Positions 55,001-62,326 of a DNA stretch of 64,000 bases are shown here, in pieces. Numbering within the stretch: the first letter of the stretch is position 1; every line of letters begins with the position of its first letter. Location: contig NZ_CP017241.1 in assembly GCF_001908375.1 (NCBI RefSeq), forward strand, positions 3,041,001 to 3,105,000. Direction: 5' to 3'. This DNA is from Rhizobium etli 8C-3 (GTDB lineage Bacteria; Pseudomonadota; Alphaproteobacteria; Rhizobiales; Rhizobiaceae). Position numbers and translations under genes: made by a program. The notes beneath the pieces were generated by a model. It was not told where the DNA came from and ran no database searches. It saw nothing but the letters and a program-made list of their open reading frames with translations.

Positions 55001-58000
55001 GGCGGTGCCCAGCTTTCCGATCGGAAACTCCGGAGACTGACTGCCTGCAAACCAACCGTCCGACAGGCCGAATACGAAGTCGTTGAAAACGGAAGGCGCT
55101 CGGTCGGCAAGGACGAGCGCCGCACCGTGAGCGGCTGCCTTGCGCACGGCCGACTGGAGCGCCTCGTCGCTGGAAAGATACTGCTGGCTCTGATCGCCCG
55201 CAGCGACAACCAGATCGGCCGCGGCATCATCGCCGAGCTTATCGGGGTCGGCGACAACGACATATGCACTGTCTTCGAATGCGAGTTCAAGCGCCCGCCG
55301 GATATTTTCACGCGGTTCGGCAATGACGAGCAAAGCGCCGTGTTCGGCTGCCGCCAGGGCAAGCTTGCGGCTAAAGGCGGCCGAGATCGACCCAACTTCC
55401 AGAATCCGACGGACACCGCCTTTTTTCGCTTTCAGCACACCATCGACCATGCCGCTTACGACGGAAAGTCGTTGCAAGCTCAACGGCGAATGGACGAGAA
55501 CATGCTCCAGCGTCGCTTCGCTGACCGACTTCGAAGAAGGAACGTCGGCGCCGTGCTTGAGGGCCGCGATCTTCTCGAGAGCATCGCGATGCGCATCGTT
55601 GATGAGGACGGCTTCCGCGATACGGCCGGCATCCTCACCATAGAGTTCCCGCAGAACCTCCTCGACCGGCGGCAGCGTGAATTCGGTCGCAACGGTCCAT
55701 TTTCCATCATCGGAAGAGGCAATGCCCGCGTCTTCAAGGCTGAAGAGGCAGCTGGTGAGGAAAGATCGGAACGCGGCATCGCCGGGAAGGCTGCCAATCG
55801 GAAGCGAACCATCCTTTGCCGCGAGCGCAATCGCGATCTCATGGCATGCGCGATAGACGGCAGCGTCAAGCAGAAGGGTTGCGTTATTCAGCGCAACGTC
55901 CGAGGCACCGGCAAGGACCGGAAGCGCATGAATGTCGGATGTCGCGGCAAAAAGCGCGGACGGGACGCTCTCATAGTGAAAGGCGACGGAATCCAGCGTG
56001 TGGTGACGCCTAAGATACGTCCGGCGGAAGCGGCAATCGTCGAATGCCGCAACTTGCGTGCCGGCATCGTCGAACATCCGGAAACGCACCTTGATCGAAT
56101 TCTGGCTGAACCTCTCGATCCCGATCGTCGCCTTGACGACTGGCCGTTCGGAACGCCTGACGCGCACGGAGCCGAAACGCACAGGGATATAGGGCGCGCC
56201 TGCCTGATCGCCGGACAGCTGATCGAAAAGAGCCACCAGACCGTGAAACGCTGCATCGACCGACATCGGATTCAGATTGTAGGTCAGGTAAGGGTGAGCA
56301 GCCTTTTGTGCCGTCTTGAGATCGACCTCTATCAGACCGTGGCCGAAAGCGACGGCCTTCGACAACAGCCTGAAATGCGGACCATATTGCAGGCCGAAGC
56401 GCTCAGCTGTCTCATATGTCTTTTCGGCCGTCAGAACCGATTTGACTTCGCCAGCAACGGGGGCTGCGCGCTCATCGGCCACGGCATCGATTGTCTTGCG
56501 CACCCGGGCTACGGCATGAACGGTCCAGTCGTCGTTGCTCAACCGTTCGCGCGAGCGGATTTCGATGTTGCCGGTTTCGGGAGAAAGGACTGTCGAAAGT
56601 TCGGCGATACGATCCTGCCGCAGTTCCAGCGGCCGCACGATCTCCAGATTTCCGATTTCGACCTCGTCCGTATCGTAATATTGCTGCGCAGCTGTTACGG
56701 CAATCTCGATGAAGCCGCTGCCAGGCATGATCGCCTTTGAATCCACGACATGCTCTGCAAGGTCCGGCAGCAGGTTGGCGTCGACATGGTTCTTCCAGCT
56801 CGATGCGTTCGGATCGGTTCGCCAGCCGAGCAGCGTATAAGGCACACGCTGATCGCGGCCGAAGATGTCGATCTCGTCGCTCGTCGGCTGTGGACGCAAC
56901 TCAACATTCTCGAATGGCAACGGCGGAAGTTGAATGAAGGCATTGCGACCGGCGGCGTTGCGCGAGCGAAGCGGCGATACGCCATGAGCCACAGCACGCG
57001 CGAATGACTGGGCGACTGGATCGCGGCCGGTCCCGCTTTCACGCGCGAGCGTCGGGATTACGGCCGCTTGATGAGAAATGCTCTTTGCGATGTCCGTCAC
57101 ATAGTTCGAAAGAATTGGGCGCGGCGAGATTTCGATGAAAAGGTTGCACCCCATCTCCATCGCGGCTTCACAAGCGTCCTTGAACAGCACCGGGTCGCGC
57201 ACGTTGCGCCACCAATAAGCCGTGTCCAGCGTCTGGCCATCCGCATGGCGGCCCGTGACGGTGGAAATGAATGTGCCAGTGCCGGCATCTGGCTCGAGAT
57301 CCGGCAGATCGTCGAAGAATGCATCCTTTGCCCGATCGATGATCGGATGATGGAACGGATAATTGATATCGAGCACATGCGCGACGATCTGCGCCTTGCG
57401 GGCGGCGTCGCGGAAGGCTTGGACCTCGTCTGATGGGCCAGAAATCGTCACCGAATTCGGCGCGTTGATGGCTGCGATGCAGATATTGTCGAAGCCGTTC
57501 GCCTTTGCGAAGGCAAGCGCGGCATCCGCGCTCATGACGACCGCTGCCATCTTGCCTTCGCCGGCGAGCAGGTCCTGATGCTGCGAACGCTTGGCGACGA
57601 TCGCCACAGCTTCCGCGGCCGTCAGCACCTTGGCTGCGTAGGCAGCGGCAATTTCGCCGACTGAGTGACCAAAAACCGCATCGGGTCTCAGGCCCTGCGC
57701 CGAGAGACAGTCGGTCAACGCCGCCTGAACCGCAAACAACATCGGCTGAGCGATCTTGGTGTCCGCGAGCCGCTCCGGCAGGTCTTTGGAAAAAAGCAGA
57801 TCGGTCAGCTTTTCGCCGAGATAATATTCAAAGAGAGCGCTGAAGGACTGGAAGCACTGGCGGAAATGGGCGTTTTCGCGATAGGCGTCCACGCCCATGC
57901 CCGGCCATTGCGAGCCGTTTCCGGCAAAGACAAATGCAACCCGCACGCCTTGACCAGGAACCTCGCCATGCTCACCAGCCGTCGGCTCACCTGCCAGATG

Positions 58001-59515
58001 AGCACTGATTGCCGCCAGCACTCCGTCGCTGTCTTTCGCTTTGACAGCAAACCGGTGTCGCATTGCCTCACGGTTCGCCACCGCGGAAGCGACAAGCTGG
58101 CGCGCCTCTCTCGTTGCGGCCTGCTCCAGACGCTGCTTATAGTCATCAAGCAGACCCTCAAGCGCCGAGGCGCTATGGGCGCTTGCCATGAAGATGACGC
58201 GATCACCCTTTGCTTGCGGCTCAGGCGGTGCGACAGGATCCGGATCGCTGATCACGACATGGGCGTTCGTGCCGCCAAAGCCGAATGAGTTTACGCCTGC
58301 AAAGCGCGGGGTTTTCGCAGGCATCAGCTCGATCGGAGAGGTGTTGACGCGAACGTTCAGATCCTCGAAATCGATGTCTTCGTTGGTCCGCTCGATATGA
58401 AGCGTTGCCGGCAGGAAATTGTTTTCAAGCGCAATGACTGCCTTCAGAAGACCGAAGAGGCCGGAGGCTGGTTCGGTATGACCGATATTCGATTTGATGG
58501 AGCCAATCGGAACTGGCGCCCGGCGGTTCTTGCCGATGACGCTGCCGATGGCCCAGACTTCAGCGGGATCGCCGACGCGGGTGCCGGTACCATGGCCTTC
58601 TATGAAGGCGACGCGGTTCACATCGATATTGGCGCCTTCGTAAACCGACTTGAGGAGGGCAGCCTGCGCCTCCCGCGACGGCAGGGAAATGCCGTTGGTA
58701 CGGCCTGAAGAATTGACGCCGGTTGCATGAAGGCGGGCGTAGCTGCGGTCCCTTTCGCGCAGGGCCTTGTCCGTGCGGCGAAGCACAAGCACGACGCCCC
58801 CTTCGGCACGCACATAGCCATGGCCGTTCGTGTCATAGGCGCGGCACAAGCCTTCCGGCGACAGCATACGTGCCTGCGCAAAGCCGACGAAGGACAGCGG
58901 ATGCGCCAAAAGATTGATCCCGCCCACGATTGCCGTATCGATGTCGCCTCGATCGAGCGCGCGCACGGCCTGGTCGAGCGCCACCAGCGACGACGAACAG
59001 GCCGTGTCAATCGTCATACTTGGACCACGCAGCCCGAAGATATGCGAAATGCGGTTCGAAACGATCGAAAGCGTATTGCCCGTCATGAAATAAGGGCTGC
59101 CGGTCGCCGGATCCTCGACGGCCAGGTTGCCGTTATCCAGGCTTGATGCACCGACATAGACCCCCACCTGCTCGCCACTCAGGGAAGCCGCAGGAAGATT
59201 GGCGTCCTCCAGCGCACGCCAGACAAGGCTCAGCAATATCCGCTGCTGCGGATCCATCTGCATCGCTTCGCGCTGGGAAAGACCGAAAACAGCCGGATCG
59301 AAATGATAGACGTCCGTAAGAACGCCGGCGGCAAACGTGTAGGTCTTGCCCTGGATGCCTTGATGCGGGTGCCAATAGCGGGCGAGCTGCCAGCGCTCGG
59401 CAGGGATTTCGCTGACGGTGCACTTCCCGTCCTCGAGAATTTGCCGCAGTTCATCCACGGAAGAAGCGCCTGGAGCAACGCTTGCGCGCCCAATAATCTC
59501 AATCGTCATGTTCAC
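52067..59515 (-). CDS. rkpA: RkpA, type I polyketide/fatty acid synthase-like protein
   Basis: A 2482-residue megasynthase. Order: ketosynthase (about 5-425; Cys173 in DTACSSSL, His in EGHGTGT and in KSNIGHTEP), acyltransferase (about 525-830; GHSVGEIAAAYAA), dehydratase (about 905-1180; LAEHVVDSKAIMPGSGF), a degenerate methyltransferase-like region (about 1370-1480; ILEVGSISAAFSRKLA), enoyl reductase (about 1770-2080; LNFRDVMWAMG and HGAAGGVGLAALQIAK), ketoreductase (about 2105-2290; VAGGIGGFGLATANWL) and one acyl carrier domain (Ser2409 in GLDSLMAME). No thioesterase is present. The reducing set suggests a saturated or nearly saturated chain, made iteratively and passed to RkpG. The start at 59515 has no strong ribosome binding site, and ATG 59509 is two codons on. 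It matches the fused rkpA of Sinorhizobium. Confidence 0.93.
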   Translation of the reverse strand: MNMTIEIIGRASVAPGASSVDELRQILEDGKCTVSEIPAERWQLARYWHPHQGIQGKTYTFAAGVLTDVYHFDPAVFGLSQREAMQMDPQQRILLSLVWRALEDANLPAASLSGEQVGVYVGASSLDNGNLAVEDPATGSPYFMTGNTLSIVSNRISHIFGLRGPSMTIDTACSSSLVALDQAVRALDRGDIDTAIVGGINLLAHPLSFVGFAQARMLSPEGLCRAYDTNGHGYVRAEGGVVLVLRRTDKALRERDRSYARLHATGVNSSGRTNGISLPSREAQAALLKSVYEGANIDVNRVAFIEGHGTGTRVGDPAEVWAIGSVIGKNRRAPVPIGSIKSNIGHTEPASGLFGLLKAVIALENNFLPATLHIERTNEDIDFEDLNVRVNTSPIELMPAKTPRFAGVNSFGFGGTNAHVVISDPDPVAPPEPQAKGDRVIFMASAHSASALEGLLDDYKQRLEQAATREARQLVASAVANREAMRHRFAVKAKDSDGVLAAISAHLAGEPTAGEHGEVPGQGVRVAFVFAGNGSQWPGMGVDAYRENAHFRQCFQSFSALFEYYLGEKLTDLLFSKDLPERLADTKIAQPMLFAVQAALTDCLSAQGLRPDAVFGHSVGEIAAAYAAKVLTAAEAVAIVAKRSQHQDLLAGEGKMAAVVMSADAALAFAKANGFDNICIAAINAPNSVTISGPSDEVQAFRDAARKAQIVAHVLDINYPFHHPIIDRAKDAFFDDLPDLEPDAGTGTFISTVTGRHADGQTLDTAYWWRNVRDPVLFKDACEAAMEMGCNLFIEISPRPILSNYVTDIAKSISHQAAVIPTLARESGTGRDPVAQSFARAVAHGVSPLRSRNAAGRNAFIQLPPLPFENVELRPQPTSDEIDIFGRDQRVPYTLLGWRTDPNASSWKNHVDANLLPDLAEHVVDSKAIMPGSGFIEIAVTAAQQYYDTDEVEIGNLEIVRPLELRQDRIAELSTVLSPETGNIEIRSRERLSNDDWTVHAVARVRKTIDAVADERAAPVAGEVKSVLTAEKTYETAERFGLQYGPHFRLLSKAVAFGHGLIEVDLKTAQKAAHPYLTYNLNPMSVDAAFHGLVALFDQLSGDQAGAPYIPVRFGSVRVRRSERPVVKATIGIERFSQNSIKVRFRMFDDAGTQVAAFDDCRFRRTYLRRHHTLDSVAFHYESVPSALFAATSDIHALPVLAGASDVALNNATLLLDAAVYRACHEIAIALAAKDGSLPIGSLPGDAAFRSFLTSCLFSLEDAGIASSDDGKWTVATEFTLPPVEEVLRELYGEDAGRIAEAVLINDAHRDALEKIAALKHGADVPSSKSVSEATLEHVLVHSPLSLQRLSVVSGMVDGVLKAKKGGVRRILEVGSISAAFSRKLALAAAEHGALLVIAEPRENIRRALELAFEDSAYVVVADPDKLGDDAAADLVVAAGDQSQQYLSSDEALQSAVRKAAAHGAALVLADRAPSVFNDFVFGLSDGWFAGSQSPEFPIGKLGTARQIEDLAHSLGFADASVEEAEYPEGRLLSLIAQPKVVTEKSLAAEAGNGPLLVIGEGSSHTLDFWRMATISVSANEPKPAYAEAFSKLAGQPVRAVYYAERALNEDPSKLSQDRLVTFTAFAEALAAYMQSGEPAANSRPQLLLIAPGGSPLSRDRTDGANSGLWAFARVLQNEYEFLDVHMLDAEPGDQRVSGIVNTIFASQGANREWLLDAETGEVRELRAVTGPSASSARMTGGYAAATIRQHSAGRLDSVAWEACEVLSAADGEIVVAVEATGLNFRDVMWAMGLLPEEALEDGFAGATIGMEFAGRVVETGVGVSDLRPGDKVMGIGPAAFSTHVRVRRDGVTRLPERMDTVAAATVPVAFLTAYYAMVELGRIQPGETILIHGAAGGVGLAALQIAKLKGATVIATAGTLEKRRFLETLGADHVFDSRSLDFVTDIRRITDGAGVDLVLNSLFSEAMERSLELVKPFGRFLELGKRDYYSDRKIGLRPFRRNISYFGIDADQLLVNVPELTKRIFTEIGELFSAGKLVPIPYRAFGYEEISSAFRLMQNAGHIGKIVVRPPVIGRDKVLPVPGKALHFSSDGIFLVAGGIGGFGLATANWLVSKGARKIALCSRKGVADDETRKSIAEWTKRGVTASVHACDITEERAVADLLGELRTKAPLKGIVHAAMVLDDALLSNLTAERNRPVVDVKVKGAEILHRLTADDDLDLFLLFSSATTMLGNPGQANYVAANGYLEGLARQRRAAGLAGLAVGFGAIADKGYLARNAEVNEVLSKRIGKSALKASDALEQVERYMLADQGRIEGATVMIAEVDWSAARLLPIAGKSLFETIMRQAGSSQAVNDNETIDLEAMIAGKSADEAQALLHKLVAAEIAAILRITEDGITPEKVLKDIGLDSLMAMELGMSFQQKTGFDIPLSGISDGTTIGDVVARLRERVASRSSGNEGVGDAEQVVSQLIQSHSGTVQKAAM

Positions 59516-59662
59516 CCGGTGTCGTTAAGGCGGTAGTCGGCAGAGGGCGGATATCAATGCCAGCTAAAGTTCACATCATAAAAGATACGGCTTGTCACCC
59601 GAAAAAATCGCATCTGTGGTTGTATTCCCATAACTTTCAATAACAACCGTAACCGACTGTAA

Positions 59663-59700
59663 ACAAAGGAAGGAGCCCCATCATTTCCTGATGGAACCCC
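59663..59700 (-). terminator. Terminator between the export lipoprotein gene and rkpA
   Basis: On the minus strand, CCATCA/TGATGG is extended by wobble pairs to about 12 bp, with a 5-nt loop, then a T-rich run. It lies 35 bases after the export lipoprotein stop. It implies that rkpA starts from its own promoter in 59516-59660. Confidence 0.65.
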
Positions 59701-59733
59701 TTTCAAAAGCATAGCAACGATCAGAAACTGGAA

Positions 59734-60912
59734 CTAATCGTTCATGTTGTTGTATATTCCAGCGCTCTGCGCGGCAATACCGACCGGTTGGCCCACAATT
59801 CCCAGGAACATACGAATATCGACGGCAGGATGGCGCGAGATGTAGATAACGTCGCGATTCTTGACCGGGAAGGTCTGTCCGACGATCAGGCTATCCGGAT
59901 GACTCATGTCGAAACGGTAAACGATCGGATAGCGGCCCACGCTGTCTGGGGCCAATCCCTTGTTCAGCAGCTCATGGAACCGCTTGGTGCCAAGCAGGCT
60001 CATGACGACATCGGGTTCCTCATAGCGGAACAGGAAATATCCTTTTGCGTCCGTCGCCAGATCATTGCCGCCTCGACCAAGCGCGACCGCCTCCAGCAGA
60101 TTGAGATCGTTTGCGCCGAAATTGATACGAGCGTTAAGATTGGCGGAGCCGAGGATTGTAAACGTTCGCGGGTCCTTCGACACGAAAATCCGGTCGCCGG
60201 GCTGGACGTAAATGTCTTCCGATGGATTTTCGATGATCGACTTCAGGAGCGCCGTGCCGGTTTTCTTGCCGCGGACGAGCGTAACATAGGCTTCGTAGGG
60301 CTGCGCCTGAGAGCCACCTGCCTTGGCGAGCACCTCGGTGATCTTCTCGCTTACGAGACTCAAAGGCACCTGGGACGGCTTGCCGACCTCACCGGACACC
60401 GTGACATTTCGGGATGCGGTGCTGACACTCGTCACGATCACGTCCGGCTCGACGGCTTTGTTCGCCAGCGACGCAAGAATTGCCTTACGAGCTTCCTCGA
60501 GCGTCTTGCCCTCGAACTGGACCGATCCAGCATAGGGAATTGCGGCCATACCATCCGGCTGAACTACGATATCGAGGTTCGTCTGCTTCGATTCCGTCGT
60601 CGAGAAGAGCCCGTCGCTGCCTGCTTCGAAAATCGTAACCTTTAGGTGATCCCCAACGCCGATCACCACGCGACCCACGCCACCGCCAATACCGAAACGG
60701 CGATTGAGAGCAGTCGCCACATAGTTGGAAACAAGAGTGGCAGAACGGCTGTCAACGTCGACAATATCGAAAACGGCGGCATTACGGCGGCCGACTTCTG
60801 CGGCGGAACGTCCGGCGTCCTTGTTTATAGTATCAGCAAGAGGTCCTTGCGCAGGCAGCCCCTGGCAGCCCGCCAAGGCAAGGCAGATCAACACAATACT
60901 CGATCGAACCAA
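59734..60912 (-). CDS. Outer-membrane polysaccharide export lipoprotein (OPX; KpsD/Wza-like)
   Basis: A protein of about 392 residues. I chose the TTG at 60912 because GAGGGAAATC lies upstream and a lipoprotein leader (MVRSSIVLICLALAGC) starts there; the longer frame adds an implausible N-terminus. After the lipobox comes a polysaccharide export domain (about 80-170: VGDHLKVTIFEA and the nearby PDGMAAIPYAGSVQFEGKTLEEARKAI). SLBB-type domains follow (VTVSGEVGKPSQVPL near 205; FTILGSANLNARINF near 270). OPX proteins form the outer-membrane channel or gate for capsule export. It may correspond to rkpU, the gene next to rkpA in Sinorhizobium, but I am not certain. It ends in its own terminator. 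Confidence 0.85.
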   Translation of the reverse strand: MVRSSIVLICLALAGCQGLPAQGPLADTINKDAGRSAAEVGRRNAAVFDIVDVDSRSATLVSNYVATALNRRFGIGGGVGRVVIGVGDHLKVTIFEAGSDGLFSTTESKQTNLDIVVQPDGMAAIPYAGSVQFEGKTLEEARKAILASLANKAVEPDVIVTSVSTASRNVTVSGEVGKPSQVPLSLVSEKITEVLAKAGGSQAQPYEAYVTLVRGKKTGTALLKSIIENPSEDIYVQPGDRIFVSKDPRTFTILGSANLNARINFGANDLNLLEAVALGRGGNDLATDAKGYFLFRYEEPDVVMSLLGTKRFHELLNKGLAPDSVGRYPIVYRFDMSHPDSLIVGQTFPVKNRDVIYISRHPAVDIRMFLGIVGQPVGIAAQSAGIYNNMND

Positions 60913-61264
60913 TTGATTTCCCTCGATATCGGCGATGACATTGATCCTCGATGCCACAGCCGACCTATTTGCAAAAGATTCTAATTGGCACCTGCAAAGC
61001 ACACTGAACGTCTCACAACAAGCCAATTGGCGGACCGATCCCTAAAAAAATCACAGCTGCGTTATCAATGCCATAGTGCAGTAAGGGCTCAACCACGCTC
61101 CCGCGAGCAGCCCCAGCGAACTATCTACAATTTGAGTTAAAGGCGCTTAAACGGGCCACGGCGTGAATCGATGCATGTGCCTAACTTCCTCGCGGGATTG
61201 CTGAAACAACGCTGCGGGAGATTTATCCGCTAGATTTCGTGAAGAGGGACCTTGGGCCGCCGAT

Positions 61265-61515
61265 CTGGCAGAATATACCCGTTCCAGCGTCCGCACCCCA
61301 TCTTCTCCGCGGCTGCGGTAGCGGGGATCAAAAACCGACACGCAGTGCAAGAAGATATCGACCATCGTCAACACCCGCAGTTTCTTGCCAGTGGCACAGT
61401 GGCAAGCTGGTCGTGAACGAAGTCCATCGCCCAGAGGTCTGCCGCGACGCTTGCGCTTCGGAGGGTCTTGTTGGGCTTCAGAATGACAGCCATCTGGCCG
61501 AAACTGCGATACCTT
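61265..61515 (-). pseudogene. IS3-family (IS407-like) transposase OrfB remnant
   Basis: Two frames joined by a frameshift read ADLWAMDFVHDQLAT and then GKKLRVLTMVDIFL. Together they make up the DDE-domain start of IS3/IS407-type OrfB transposases (WxxDFVxDQLxxGRRLRVLTVVD). Downstream the frame decays (VRTLERV only). Neither the rest of the transposase nor terminal repeats are visible. It sits between the export lipoprotein and methyltransferase genes and marks past insertion or recombination. The rest of the 61027-61624 gap holds no gene. Confidence 0.7.
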
Positions 61516-61624
61516 CTCTTCCGCTCCTTTGAGCCCGGAAAGCAAGGGGAACCTCATAACGAGCAGTTTTCAAGGGTTCAGATCGGTGTCAATCGACCTT
61601 GGCACTGGTGCGCGTGGGGCACTT

Positions 61625-62320
61625 TCACGACTTTGTGGCAATCGTGCATATGATCTGCTTTGGATTGTTTCGGCGACACTCGACATTGCAAATGACAGAT
61701 GAGGATGAGAAGCGCCAGAAAAGGGCAAGCCATCCGGAAGGCGGCATCACGGTGAGATGACTATGCCCGTCGTCATAACATGCGATGATGTGGTGCTGTG
61801 CCTTTGCGGCAGCCGAAAATTTCGCGATGAGCGGCGGAAGATCATCCGGTGGGAAATGCTCCAATACGTCGGCGGAGCACAGAACATCAACATCCGGGAT
61901 ATCGGTTTTCCGAATATCACCTTGGATGAACCTGACGTTTTCCGGAAGATCTGTCAGAGATGGGGACCGCGCCCAATCGAAGGCGTAGACCTTTCTGATT
62001 CTGTCCGCGACCAATTTTGTGAACTGTCCGTTGCCACAGCCGATTTCGGCGATGGAGCGCCCTTTGGAAAGCTTGAGGATTTGAGCTTCTTCCGAGATAA
62101 GCCAGTTGTTCTCCTGGTACGCTCTGTCGTCATCGTGGAGGTGCTGGTAGTATTCGGCGCTGAGGTCCACGCTTAACCGTGGTCTTCGCACGATCGAAGC
62201 GTCGATGTAGGTTTCTGGCTTTTCTACCCTGACGCCGGAAGCATGCAAAAGCTTAGCGTGTCGTGTCTCAGATGTGATAAGAGCCGCTGCATAAGCGGCT
62301 CCTTGCGTCGTGTTTTCCAT
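61625..62320 (-). CDS. Class I SAM-dependent methyltransferase
   Basis: A 231-residue protein. SAM-binding motif I is IAEIGCGNGQFTKLV near residue 90, the motif II acidic position lies at VYAFDWARS near 110, QGDIRKTDIPDVDVLCSADVLEHF spans about 133-157, and a hydrophobic C-terminal stretch follows. Before the domain is EYYQHLHDDDRAYQENNWL, common in methyltransferases of glycan clusters. It starts 6 bp after the GT8-Kdo transferase stop on the same strand, so it probably methylates a capsule sugar or a terminal residue. A methyl cap would fit chain-length control (inference). Confidence 0.83.
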   Translation of the reverse strand: MENTTQGAAYAAALITSETRHAKLLHASGVRVEKPETYIDASIVRRPRLSVDLSAEYYQHLHDDDRAYQENNWLISEEAQILKLSKGRSIAEIGCGNGQFTKLVADRIRKVYAFDWARSPSLTDLPENVRFIQGDIRKTDIPDVDVLCSADVLEHFPPDDLPPLIAKFSAAAKAQHHIIACYDDGHSHLTVMPPSGWLALFWRFSSSSVICNVECRRNNPKQIICTIATKS

Positions 62321-62326
62321 GCCCCC

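Noticed and set aside
54977..56740. 587-residue plus-strand frame inside rkpA
   Set aside because: Lies wholly within the conserved RkpA coding region on the other strand, and shows no domain.
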